Made by a program: the position numbers and the translations under genes. DNA of 41,499 bases from Flavobacteriales bacterium. GTDB taxonomy: Bacteria > Bacteroidota > Bacteroidia > Flavobacteriales_D > Sanyastnellaceae. Below the pieces are notes generated by a model, which worked only from the letters and a program-made list of their open reading frames with translations, ran no database searches and was not told the origin of the DNA. Of this stretch, positions 8,026-16,120 are shown piece after piece; the first letter of the stretch is position 1, and every line of letters starts with the position of its first letter. Location: contig CANIAA010000002.1 in NCBI GenBank assembly GCA_947465255.1, forward strand, positions 1-41,499, in the 5' to 3' direction.

Positions 8026-8033
8026 TAACTTTG
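8026..8033 (+). promoter_or_regulatory. -7 box (TAACTTTG) abutting the start of the DHH gene
   Basis: TAACTTTG exactly matches TAnnTTTG and ends four bases before the ATG at 8038, which would give a leaderless or nearly leaderless mRNA. A TTTG at 8006-8009 is the nearest -33 candidate, but its 16-base spacing is shorter than the usual 19-21. Confidence 0.4.
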
Positions 8034-8037
8034 TGAC

Positions 8038-9069
8038 ATGTCCAGGACACTCACACCGGAGCAAATTGACCACGCTCAGCGTCTCATTCTCAATGCGGAA
8101 AACATAGTAGTAACAACGCATAAAAGTCCCGATGGAGATGCAATCGGTTCTGCCATGGCTATGCATCATTTTCTTCAGAGCATTGGTAAAAAACCGACAA
8201 CGATTCTACCCGATGCCGCACCCGATTTTTTGCACTGGGTATCCGATTATGGAGCGTGCATTATTGCCGACGAAAACGTTCAAAACGCAGCAGATGCTAT
8301 TGCCAAAGCTGATTTAATCTTTTCGCTGGATTACAATCAATTGCATCGCACAGGTGAGCTGGTAAGTGCCTTGCTGGAAGGGAGCAACGCACCATTCATT
8401 TTGATCGACCACCATCAGCAGCCCGGTGAGTTCCCGGCCGTTACATACAGTGATACCAAAGCCTGCAGCACCTGTGAAATGGTTTTTCGTTTCATTGAAC
8501 AATGCGGGTGGAAAGGCCATTTGAATATCAATATCGCCGCATGCATCTATCTCGGCATTATGACCGACAGCGGTTCTTTCCGTTTTCACAATGTATCGCA
8601 TGATACTCATCGCATCGCCGGTGAGCTTATAGAAATGGGCCTCGATCATGCCGAAATCCATCGAAACGTATACGACACCAATCTGATGGATAAGCTCAAG
8701 CTAATTGGCTATGCCTTGAGCGAAAAACTCGTTGTCATGCCCGAACATGCAACAGCATTCATAAGCCTCACAAGTGAAGAGCTTAAGCGATACAATTACC
8801 GTCAAGGCGATACGGAAGGCCTGGTTAATCAGGCGCTGTCCATTCGAGGAATAAAACTTGCGGCCTTCTTCCGCCAAGGAAACAACGAAATCAAAACATC
8901 GTTTCGTTCAAAAGGCAATTTTGACGTGAATCAATTCTCACGAAGCCATTGGCAAGGCGGAGGGCATGTCAACGCAGCCGGTGGCATCAGTTTCGATTCG
9001 ATGGAGTCGACTTTGGATAAGTTTCGTCAACTAACCGAGAACTATAGCAACGAAATTAACCTGTCATGA
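8038..9069 (+). CDS. nrnA: DHH family phosphoesterase (NrnA-like oligoribonuclease/pAp phosphatase)
   Basis: This 343-residue cytoplasmic protein has the DHH-DHHA1 architecture. Metal-binding motifs are HKSPDGDAIGS (near residues 28-38), LIDHHQQPG (near residue 122) and GIMTDSGSFRF. The C-terminal DHHA1 substrate-binding motif is GGGHVNAAGG near residue 310. NrnA proteins degrade very short RNAs (nanoRNAs) and often hydrolyse pAp to AMP. Length and motif spacing are normal. The stop codon overlaps the next start (ATGA), tying it to the FKBP lipoprotein genes. Activity on RNA versus pAp cannot be told from sequence. Confidence 0.9.
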   Translation: MSRTLTPEQIDHAQRLILNAENIVVTTHKSPDGDAIGSAMAMHHFLQSIGKKPTTILPDAAPDFLHWVSDYGACIIADENVQNAADAIAKADLIFSLDYNQLHRTGELVSALLEGSNAPFILIDHHQQPGEFPAVTYSDTKACSTCEMVFRFIEQCGWKGHLNINIAACIYLGIMTDSGSFRFHNVSHDTHRIAGELIEMGLDHAEIHRNVYDTNLMDKLKLIGYALSEKLVVMPEHATAFISLTSEELKRYNYRQGDTEGLVNQALSIRGIKLAAFFRQGNNEIKTSFRSKGNFDVNQFSRSHWQGGGHVNAAGGISFDSMESTLDKFRQLTENYSNEINLS

Positions 9070-9587
9070 AGATTCTGTCCATCATTGTAAGCGTTCTCAT
9101 ACTCTGCTCGTGCAAGGGTAAAAGTCCGCGCTCCATGACAGATCAAGAGCTGGCTGCTGCGCAAAAAGAGCTTATCAAAGAAAACAAGCGCCAGCATGCC
9201 GAAGAAATGTCGACTATTCGCGAATTCATCAAAAAGTCGAACTGGCCCATGCAAGAAACGCCAACCGGTCTTCACTACTGGATTTACAAGAGTGGATCGG
9301 GTGAACCGGCCAAAAAAGATCAACACGTTTGGATAAGCTACACCATTAGCTTGCTCGATGGCACTCTCTGTTACACTGCAGATGACAGTCAACCCAAAGA
9401 AATTCATGTTGGCCATGACAATATTGAAATAGGACTTCATGAAGCCATGCAGCTTATGAAAACCGGTGACCGAGCGAAATTCATATTTCCATCTCATCTG
9501 GCCTTCGGATTTACTGGCGATTCACGTAAAATTCCCCAAAATGCGAGTGTCATATACGACATTCATTTGATTCGAATTGAACCATGA
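9066..9587 (+). CDS. FKBP-type peptidyl-prolyl isomerase lipoprotein, GldI-like
   Basis: This 173-residue protein has a lipoprotein signal peptide with lipobox LCSC (lipidated C16), a charged helical linker (about 22-60), and a C-terminal FKBP domain with LMKTGDRAKFIFPSHLAFG and IYDIHLIRIEP. Signal, linker and small FKBP domain resemble GldI, the gliding-motility-associated isomerase of Flavobacterium. It should sit on the periplasmic side of an envelope membrane and help fold exported proteins. ATGA overlaps join it to the DHH gene upstream and a second FKBP lipoprotein downstream. Whether it belongs to a gliding or T9SS pathway is inferred from resemblance, not shown. Confidence 0.8.
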   Translation: MKILSIIVSVLILCSCKGKSPRSMTDQELAAAQKELIKENKRQHAEEMSTIREFIKKSNWPMQETPTGLHYWIYKSGSGEPAKKDQHVWISYTISLLDGTLCYTADDSQPKEIHVGHDNIEIGLHEAMQLMKTGDRAKFIFPSHLAFGFTGDSRKIPQNASVIYDIHLIRIEP

Positions 9588-10471
9588 TTATGAATCCGAC
9601 TTTCGTGAAAAACACGCTCTATACCTTAATTCTTGCCTTGTCATTGTCTGCCTGCGGAGGTCCAAAAGGGTTCGAAGATCTTGGAAACGGTCATTACCGC
9701 CGATTGGACAAATTCGGTGATTGCACGCCCAACCTTTACGATGCTTCTCACTTCATTATGCAGGTCCGCTTCCAAAGCTTGGATCGCAGTGATTTAAAAT
9801 ACGAATTTCAGCTTCATCACCACTCTCTTCACTCGCTCCAATTGAAAGAAAACGAAGACAGCTTGAGCAACGAGTTATCGCGTGCAATTCTTTCCATGAA
9901 TTGCGGCGACGCTATGACCCTCCGATTGCCGTTTCAAGCATTCGACAGAAGCTTTCTAAGTGCATATGCTGACGAGTCCATGTTTGCAATCAATGAAAAC
10001 ATTGAGCTTTCCATGGAGGTCTTGCAAACGTTTGTGCCGGGCGAATACTCACAATACTTGATGAGCGCATCACAGCAGGGAGAGCTGGATGAGAGTGAAG
10101 CAATTGAGCTATTTCTGATGAATGAGCCTGATCATGATTATGAGAAGCATGGTGATTGTTTTATTCAATTTTTTGCTCGCGGAAATGGCGATACACTGAC
10201 AGTTGGCGAAGAAATAATCATCGACTATAACACGTACTTGCTCAACGGGAAAAAGCTTGACGAATCAACTATACTCCAGTTTACCTATGGCATGCCGGGG
10301 CAAATTGTGGATGGTCTTCATTACGCGCTTAGCTTTATGACAATAGGTGATGAAGCGTTGGTTTACATGCCCTCGCAGCTTGCATTTGGCGAGGCAGGAA
10401 GTGCAGGTAAAATTGTTCCGCGCAACACTCCGATTTATTTTCGCATTAAACTGATGAAATCGGAAGTTTGA
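9584..10471 (+). CDS. Lipoprotein with two FKBP-like domains
   Basis: This 295-residue protein has a lipoprotein signal with lipobox LSAC (lipidated C24). The C-terminal half (about 187-295) is a recognisable FKBP domain: VGEEIIIDYNTYLLNGKKLD, LSFMTIGDEALVYMPSQLAFGEAGSAGK written here as separate parts, and IYFRIKLMKSE. The N-terminal half (about 40-150) shows a similar pattern in degraded form, including SMNCGDAMTLRLPFQAF. Each half opens with GDC (C47 and C192), which suggests an internal duplication. It should be envelope-anchored and act as isomerase or chaperone. Overlap with the preceding GldI-like gene indicates one operon. Confidence 0.78.
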   Translation: MIMNPTFVKNTLYTLILALSLSACGGPKGFEDLGNGHYRRLDKFGDCTPNLYDASHFIMQVRFQSLDRSDLKYEFQLHHHSLHSLQLKENEDSLSNELSRAILSMNCGDAMTLRLPFQAFDRSFLSAYADESMFAINENIELSMEVLQTFVPGEYSQYLMSASQQGELDESEAIELFLMNEPDHDYEKHGDCFIQFFARGNGDTLTVGEEIIIDYNTYLLNGKKLDESTILQFTYGMPGQIVDGLHYALSFMTIGDEALVYMPSQLAFGEAGSAGKIVPRNTPIYFRIKLMKSEV

Positions 10472-10540
10472 TTTTTTGGGGTAAAACAGAACATTTTCCC
10501 CCTGTTGCTCGTTTCAATACCACTTATCACTCCACCCGGA

Positions 10541-11971
10541 ATGAACAGAGCATACATCATACTCCTCTTGACGCTGTTGTTAAACAGCGCAAATGCACAG
10601 GACAACCTGGGTATTGCAGGTAGCACTCGCTCTCCTATCAATACGCTGTGGAATAACCCTTCGACCATTGTCGACTCAAGGGCTTTCATCGACTTTCAAC
10701 TTGCCGGACTAAACGTTTTTGCTAAAAATGATCTTGTTTTCCTTCGAGGTGGCCAACTCTCCGTGGCTAACTTCGACACTATGACCACTGTTCCGCTGCG
10801 AAAGCAAAACACACCTTACAGTGCGTTTATAGATGTACAAATAGGGGGTCCGTCACTGGCATTCGCCGTGAAACAGCATGCATTCGCAATTAGTACTTCC
10901 GCGCGAGTAATGTCTGACGTGAGGGGGATACCTGTCCAAGCCTATGAATGGGCTCTGAACGGATTCGATTCCCCCAGTGAAAAAAATAAACTGAACACAA
11001 TCCGAAATGTCAGGACCAATGCACTGGCCTGGGGCGAACTCGGGTTTACCTATGGAACCATTCTGTCGCGACAAGGGTTTGGTTTAACGCAAGGAGCCGT
11101 CACCATAAAGCGTCTTTTCGGCTATGCCGGAGCAGGTGTGAGACTGGATTCCTGGACCTACAAAATTCTTGATAACAATGCAATCGAAACGCAAGAATTC
11201 ATTGGCGAGTATGGGTTTAATGATCCAACAACTGCCATCATCAATGGCAAAGGCTGGGGAGCAGACATTGGAATTACACACAAAGTGCGTCACAAACATT
11301 CTGAAGGGTATGTTCCGCACTCTCCTTGTACCGATGGTGACTACCTGTATCGCATCGGTATTTCGCTTTTAGATGTTGGTCGAATCAATTTTACCGAGCC
11401 CTTCTACACCAATAACTTCTCCCAAAATCAAAGCACACTATGGGAAGATTATCAAGGCACGCAGGCCGATGACATGGAAGACATTGACAGTCTCATCAAT
11501 AACAATTTCCAGCTGGTTGAGGAAAACGGTTACATGTCTAAGTACTCCATGTTACTGCCCACTGCAATATCTGCACAAGGGGATTTCAACCTCATAAGCA
11601 ACTTCTACCTCTATGGAGTAATTACGTATGGAATTCCGTGGCTCAATCAACTCGGGGTGCAACGATCGGGGTACTTAGGAGTTGCCCCGCGATGGGAAAC
11701 CAAAAGGTTTGAAGCATCACTGCCTATTTCTCTTTATCAATACAAGCGCCCGCAAGTTGGACTTTGCATGCGACTAAACAGCATCATCATCGGTAGCGAT
11801 GACCTGGGATCATTTCTGCTGAAAAAGGATATTTACGGCGCAGACATTTACGTCAGCATCAAATACACCATTTTCAAACACTGGAAATGCGGTGCGAAAA
11901 CAAAAAGAATTGGCTATAAACGCCATTTTGGTGGCGCACCTCCACCACCTTGCCCTGCCTGGGGTAAATAA
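10541..11971 (+). CDS. DUF5723-like outer-membrane beta-barrel protein
   Basis: I start at the ATG at 10541, preceded by CCCGGA; the longer frame would need TTG and lacks a signal peptide at its end. The 476-residue protein has signal peptide MNRAYIILLLTLLLNSANA. The early stretch NTLWNNPSTIVDSRAF followed by alternating hydrophobic strands is typical of DUF5723 proteins of Bacteroidota, which are predicted outer-membrane barrels of unknown function. The C-terminus is unusual, ending in a basic then proline-rich tail (GGAPPPPCPAWGK) instead of a final aromatic strand. It follows the FKBP lipoproteins by 69 bases, so it may share their transcript. Confidence 0.72.
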   Translation: MNRAYIILLLTLLLNSANAQDNLGIAGSTRSPINTLWNNPSTIVDSRAFIDFQLAGLNVFAKNDLVFLRGGQLSVANFDTMTTVPLRKQNTPYSAFIDVQIGGPSLAFAVKQHAFAISTSARVMSDVRGIPVQAYEWALNGFDSPSEKNKLNTIRNVRTNALAWGELGFTYGTILSRQGFGLTQGAVTIKRLFGYAGAGVRLDSWTYKILDNNAIETQEFIGEYGFNDPTTAIINGKGWGADIGITHKVRHKHSEGYVPHSPCTDGDYLYRIGISLLDVGRINFTEPFYTNNFSQNQSTLWEDYQGTQADDMEDIDSLINNNFQLVEENGYMSKYSMLLPTAISAQGDFNLISNFYLYGVITYGIPWLNQLGVQRSGYLGVAPRWETKRFEASLPISLYQYKRPQVGLCMRLNSIIIGSDDLGSFLLKKDIYGADIYVSIKYTIFKHWKCGAKTKRIGYKRHFGGAPPPPCPAWGK

Positions 11972-12013
11972 GACTACCTCATTTTCAGTCATCTGATTTC
12001 AACAGTTGCCTAT

Positions 12014-12021
12014 TACATTCG
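12014..12021 (+). promoter_or_regulatory. -7-like box (TACATTCG) abutting the PlsC start
   Basis: TACATTCG differs from TAnnTTTG at one base and ends four bases before the ATG at 12026, the same geometry as at the DHH gene. No TTTG lies at the expected -33 position. Confidence 0.3.
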
Positions 12022-12025
12022 CAAC

Positions 12026-13252
12026 ATGTCTGAAGCTCCTATCGACGTATTCGATTTTCGTGAAATGCGCCCATACAGCGATGATGAATTGCAAGCTGCA
12101 ATTGAGCGTATGGTGCAAGAGCCCCTGCTCATAAAAATGATGAAGTGGGTATATCCGGGGTTACGTAAAACGGAAATTCTGAATATGTTCCGTGAGGTTC
12201 GCAACATCCAACAGTTTCAGGAAGAAATAAGTGCCCCCGCCGTAAAAGTTATCACGCAAATGACCACCAGCGGAGTCAGCTTCACCAATGAATCTGATAT
12301 CGAGCCGGACAAAGCTTACTTATTCATTTCGAATCACCGCGACATTATTCTGGATAGCGCCCTACTCAATGTAAGCCTAATTGAACGCGGCATTCCAACC
12401 ACCGAAATTGCCATTGGCGATAATTTGCTAAAGTTGCAGTTAGTGCGCGACATTGTGAGATGCAATAAGAACTTCATCGTTAGCCGGGATGTAAACGCGA
12501 AAGAGATGCTCTACTACTCGCTTCGCATGAGTAATTACATCCGACATACCATTTCGGAGAAAAAAACTTCCATCTGGATTGCGCAACGCGAGGGCCGAAG
12601 CAAAGATGGTGACGATCGAACAGCCACCGGACTGCTCAAAATGTTCAGCTTAAGTTCAAAAGAAGCTCCAGAAGAAAGTCTGCGAGAGTTAAATCTCCGA
12701 CCAATGTGTGTCAGCTATGAGTTTGACCCGTGTGATTTGCTCAAAACGAATGAGCTGATGCACCTTAAGATTTTGGGCAAATACGAGAAAAAACCGGGTG
12801 AAGATTTTCACTCCATGGTAACCGGCTTAACCGGCCATAAGGGAAAGATAAATATCTGTGTGGGCAAAACGCCGGAAGAAGCATTCAAGAAAATGGCGTC
12901 CGTCAACAATAAGAACGAAAAATTCCGAATTTTGAGTGAAGCCATCGACGAGGAAATGCACCGAATTTTCCACCTATGGCCGAACAATTACATTGCATTT
13001 GACCTCTTAAATGGAACCCGCGAATACAAAGATCGATACTCCAACATACAGCGAATCGCATTTGTAAACTATATACGAGGACACGTATTCAAACTAGCTC
13101 TCTCGAGAAAAAAGCTTGGTTTACCCGCTGAAAATTTCAACGCCACAGCAAGGGAAATTCTGCTACAGATGTATGCAAATCCGGTCATCAATAAACGCAA
13201 ATTGGAAAATGGCATCGGAGAAGACATCACCACGATTGAGGAGCATGCATAG
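12026..13252 (+). CDS. PlsC-type glycerol-phosphate acyltransferase, Bacteroidota form
   Basis: This 408-residue protein has the acyltransferase block SNHRDIILDSALLN (H104) and the downstream block WIAQREGRSKDGDD, which correspond to the NHxxxxD and FPEGTRS motifs of PlsC/PlsB enzymes. The first motif is HRDIILD, so the spacing from H104 to an Asp is either two (D106) or six residues (D110) instead of the usual five. This variant is what I recall for the large Bacteroidota acyltransferases of this type. It probably adds an acyl chain to lysophosphatidate or a similar lipid on the inner membrane. No clear membrane helix is visible. The last eight bases overlap the next gene. Confidence 0.82.
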   Translation: MSEAPIDVFDFREMRPYSDDELQAAIERMVQEPLLIKMMKWVYPGLRKTEILNMFREVRNIQQFQEEISAPAVKVITQMTTSGVSFTNESDIEPDKAYLFISNHRDIILDSALLNVSLIERGIPTTEIAIGDNLLKLQLVRDIVRCNKNFIVSRDVNAKEMLYYSLRMSNYIRHTISEKKTSIWIAQREGRSKDGDDRTATGLLKMFSLSSKEAPEESLRELNLRPMCVSYEFDPCDLLKTNELMHLKILGKYEKKPGEDFHSMVTGLTGHKGKINICVGKTPEEAFKKMASVNNKNEKFRILSEAIDEEMHRIFHLWPNNYIAFDLLNGTREYKDRYSNIQRIAFVNYIRGHVFKLALSRKKLGLPAENFNATAREILLQMYANPVINKRKLENGIGEDITTIEEHA

Positions 13253-15194
13253 AACCTATCTATTTCTGATTCTTTTCCTTTCGCTCGTAAATACTTTAAC
13301 GGCGCAATGTGGCGCATGTCAGTCGCTTCAAAACAAAATCACCAACGGCGATTTCGAAAACGGTAATACTGCATTCAGCAGTTCACTTGAATACGTCACC
13401 TTCTTTCCCTTTCTGTGCACGCTATGTCCGGAGAACACGTATGCCATAGGAAATAACGCGACCCTTTTTCACAGCGGCTTTTCAGGAACCGATCACACCA
13501 ATCCGCCCACCGGTGACTTCTTCATCGCCAATGCGCCGGGTCAAGAAGGTGTGGAGGTGTGGTGTCAATCTGCAAGCGTTGTTCCGCAAACAACCTATAC
13601 ATTCACCTTTTGGGCACGTGATATCGCTAACAATAACAACCCGCATCCTCTTGCTGTGCTTAGACCGTCCTTTAACGGCGAAGTACTAACCGACTCTCTA
13701 TTGGCAGAAGGCAACTGGTCATCTCTTTCGGTAAATTGGTTCAGCAGCAACGAAACAACGCTTGACGTTTGCATTCTCGACTTTCAATCTCAAACGGGAG
13801 GAAATGATTTCGGATTAGATGATATTTCACTGACAGCCTGCGAGCCGATCGTACTTTCTCAGCCGGTTTTTGCCGGAAATGACACTACCGTTTGCAGTCG
13901 TGATGAAATCAACCTAGGAATAGCCTCATTGCCCGGCTATTCGTATGAATGGAACACCATCGATAATCTGTCATCAGATCAAATTAGCAATCCTCTTTTC
14001 ACCCTGAATAACACCACCGGTATCCCTCAAGAATTTGCATATTGGGTAACACGCGATTCTGCAGGGGTAGGATGTATCGAAACCGATACCATACATATTG
14101 ATGTATTATCGATGGCGGAGTTCGAACTGGGTGAAGACGTATTTCTTTGTCCGGGTGATAGCATTATTCTTATCGCCGGTGAAAACTGGGACAGCATTGC
14201 ATGGTCAAACGGTGAATCAACTCCTTCTATTATCGCGTTCGAAGGTGACTATGAAGCAACCGTTTCTTCCGGTATTTGCTCTGAAACAGACAGCATCCGG
14301 GTTAATACCATCGATGTTCCAAGCACTAACCTGCCACCATTGGTCGAACATTGTAACACTGACACGCTAATTCTCAACTCGGCAGTGGAAGGGTCTTGGC
14401 TATTTGAGAACCTCACCTACAGCAATCCTATTCAGGTCAGTGCCTCCGGTATGTATTTCTACCTGTATGATTTTGATAATTGCTCCATCACGGATACCGT
14501 CGAGATTCAGCTTTACGATTTATTCGAAGCACAACTGATGCAAGACACCACTCTTTGTTCGGGTACATCGGCACTGATTGTTTCACAGCATGAAGGCCTT
14601 TGGAGTGATAGCTCCTTCGCATCATCGTTAAACGTTGTTCAGCCGGGCATTTACACCATTGAAGTTGTCAATGGTCCGTGTGTCGATACGGATACCACAG
14701 TTGTTATGGGAATCGCCCTTCCAACCATTTGGCTCGGTTCGGACACTACGTTCTGTGAAGATTCTCCGCTGTTGCTCGACGCAACGAATGAGAATGCAAG
14801 CTATCTGTGGTCAACAGGTGATACAACCGCATCAATTACCACAATCGGCAGCGGTCTATACGCGGTAGAAGTATCCAATCTTTGCGGAACTTCCTCGGAC
14901 GAGATACTTGTAACAAACTTCATTTGCAGCTGGCAGCTATTCGTTCCAAATTGCTTTACCCCCAACGAAGACACGTTTAATGAAGTTTGGAAAGTGGATG
15001 GATACAACATACGCTCAATAGAAATTGTAGTGTACAATCGTTTTGGTGACGCCATTTTTAAAACCAACGATATGGATCTAGGCTGGACGCCCAACCTTCA
15101 AATAGGCGATGACACTTATACATACCGCATAGAGGTAACGCCGATGATTGGCGAAAAGGAGGTTCGAACAGGGGCTATCTATTTGATTCGATAA
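13245..15194 (+). CDS. Secreted protein with T9SS type B (CHU_C) sorting domain
   Basis: The chosen ATG at 13245 overlaps the acyltransferase gene by eight bases and gives a clear signal peptide (MHRTYLFLILFLSLVNTLTA). The 649-residue protein then has a domain starting ITNGDFENGNTAF (residues about 30-205) that looks like a carbohydrate-binding-type jelly roll. Several Ig-like segments with GDD or CxxD-type turns follow (about 210-560). The C-terminal domain (about 565-649) opens LFVPNCFTPNEDTFNEVW and contains VVYNRFGDAIF and ends GAIYLIR, the gliding-motility-associated C-terminal pattern. It should cross the outer membrane by T9SS and end up on the surface or in the medium. Ligand unknown. 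Confidence 0.88.
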   Translation: MHRTYLFLILFLSLVNTLTAQCGACQSLQNKITNGDFENGNTAFSSSLEYVTFFPFLCTLCPENTYAIGNNATLFHSGFSGTDHTNPPTGDFFIANAPGQEGVEVWCQSASVVPQTTYTFTFWARDIANNNNPHPLAVLRPSFNGEVLTDSLLAEGNWSSLSVNWFSSNETTLDVCILDFQSQTGGNDFGLDDISLTACEPIVLSQPVFAGNDTTVCSRDEINLGIASLPGYSYEWNTIDNLSSDQISNPLFTLNNTTGIPQEFAYWVTRDSAGVGCIETDTIHIDVLSMAEFELGEDVFLCPGDSIILIAGENWDSIAWSNGESTPSIIAFEGDYEATVSSGICSETDSIRVNTIDVPSTNLPPLVEHCNTDTLILNSAVEGSWLFENLTYSNPIQVSASGMYFYLYDFDNCSITDTVEIQLYDLFEAQLMQDTTLCSGTSALIVSQHEGLWSDSSFASSLNVVQPGIYTIEVVNGPCVDTDTTVVMGIALPTIWLGSDTTFCEDSPLLLDATNENASYLWSTGDTTASITTIGSGLYAVEVSNLCGTSSDEILVTNFICSWQLFVPNCFTPNEDTFNEVWKVDGYNIRSIEIVVYNRFGDAIFKTNDMDLGWTPNLQIGDDTYTYRIEVTPMIGEKEVRTGAIYLIR

Positions 15195-15208
15195 TCCGGA
15201 TTTTCATT

Positions 15209-15216
15209 CATATTTG
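15209..15216 (+). promoter_or_regulatory. -7-like box (CATATTTG) before accD
   Basis: CATATTTG is one base from TAnnTTTG and lies 23 bases before the accD ATG, in a 45-base gap. A TTTG at 15182-15185 is 23 bases upstream, slightly beyond the usual spacing and still inside the previous gene. Confidence 0.35.
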
Positions 15217-15239
15217 CACCTAAATTATATTGCTGAAAT

Positions 15240-16091
15240 ATGAGCTGGTTTACACGAAAAATGCAGGGAATTACCACCAAGTACAAGGAAAAGAAGGAAA
15301 TTCCCGAAGGTCTCTGGTACAAATGTCCGGAATGCCGCAGTGTGCTTACCAGTGAAGAGCATGCGGAGCACAACTGGGTATGCGACAAGTGTGGCTACCA
15401 TGAAAAAATAAGCTCCTTGCAGTATTTCAGTATTTTATTTGATGAGAATGAGTTTGCTGAAATATCAGCAAATATGACCAGTGCCGACCCACTGGAATTC
15501 AAAGACACCAAGCAGTATAAGGACCGCATTAAAACTACCATTGCTAAAACCGGGTTGAAAGACGCCATTCGTGTTGGACGTGGGAAGATCAATGGTGAAG
15601 AGGCTGTGGTAGCGTGCATGGACTTCGGATTTATTGGCGGTTCCATGGGCTCTGTGGTGGGCGAAAAGTTTGCCAAAGGAGTTGATGATGCCATAGCTCA
15701 CAAGTGTCCGTTCATCTGTATTTCCAAATCGGGCGGTGCCCGCATGATGGAAGCCGGTTTGTCGCTCATGCAAATGGCTAAAACATCTGCAAAACTGACT
15801 CAACTTGCGGATGCTAAACTTCCTTATGTTTCTTTCTTGACTGACCCAACGACAGGCGGTGTTACAGCGTCATTTGCCATGCTGGGAGACATCAACATAG
15901 CCGAACCCAAAGCATTGATCGGATTCGCCGGACCAAGAGTGGTCAAAGAAACCATTGGCAAGGACCTGCCTGAAGGTTTTCAAAGTGCGGAATTCGTTTT
16001 AGAGCATGGTTTTCTAGATTACATCATCGGACGTAAAGAACTAAAAAACAGACTGAGTCTTTCCCTAAAGTGGTTTAAGAACAAGGGCTAA
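15240..16091 (+). CDS. accD: Acetyl-CoA carboxylase carboxyltransferase subunit beta
   Basis: This 283-residue protein has the expected AccD layout. An N-terminal zinc ribbon uses C29, C32, C48 and C51 (CPEC and CDKCGY). The carboxyltransferase domain has [49 protein letters not shown] and GFAGPRVV. With AccA it transfers carboxylate from carboxybiotin to acetyl-CoA, the first committed step of fatty-acid synthesis. The ATG follows a possible -7 box. It stands next to secreted-protein genes rather than other acc genes, and converges with the gene at 16121 with 29 bases between the stops. Confidence 0.97.
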   Translation: MSWFTRKMQGITTKYKEKKEIPEGLWYKCPECRSVLTSEEHAEHNWVCDKCGYHEKISSLQYFSILFDENEFAEISANMTSADPLEFKDTKQYKDRIKTTIAKTGLKDAIRVGRGKINGEEAVVACMDFGFIGGSMGSVVGEKFAKGVDDAIAHKCPFICISKSGGARMMEAGLSLMQMAKTSAKLTQLADAKLPYVSFLTDPTTGGVTASFAMLGDINIAEPKALIGFAGPRVVKETIGKDLPEGFQSAEFVLEHGFLDYIIGRKELKNRLSLSLKWFKNKG

Positions 16092-16120
16092 AATCGAACT
16101 GTACAAGAAACGATACAGCC

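Noticed and set aside
13116-13244. Longer N-terminus for the first CHU_C protein
   Set aside because: It would place 43 residues before the clear signal peptide and overlaps the acyltransferase gene extensively.
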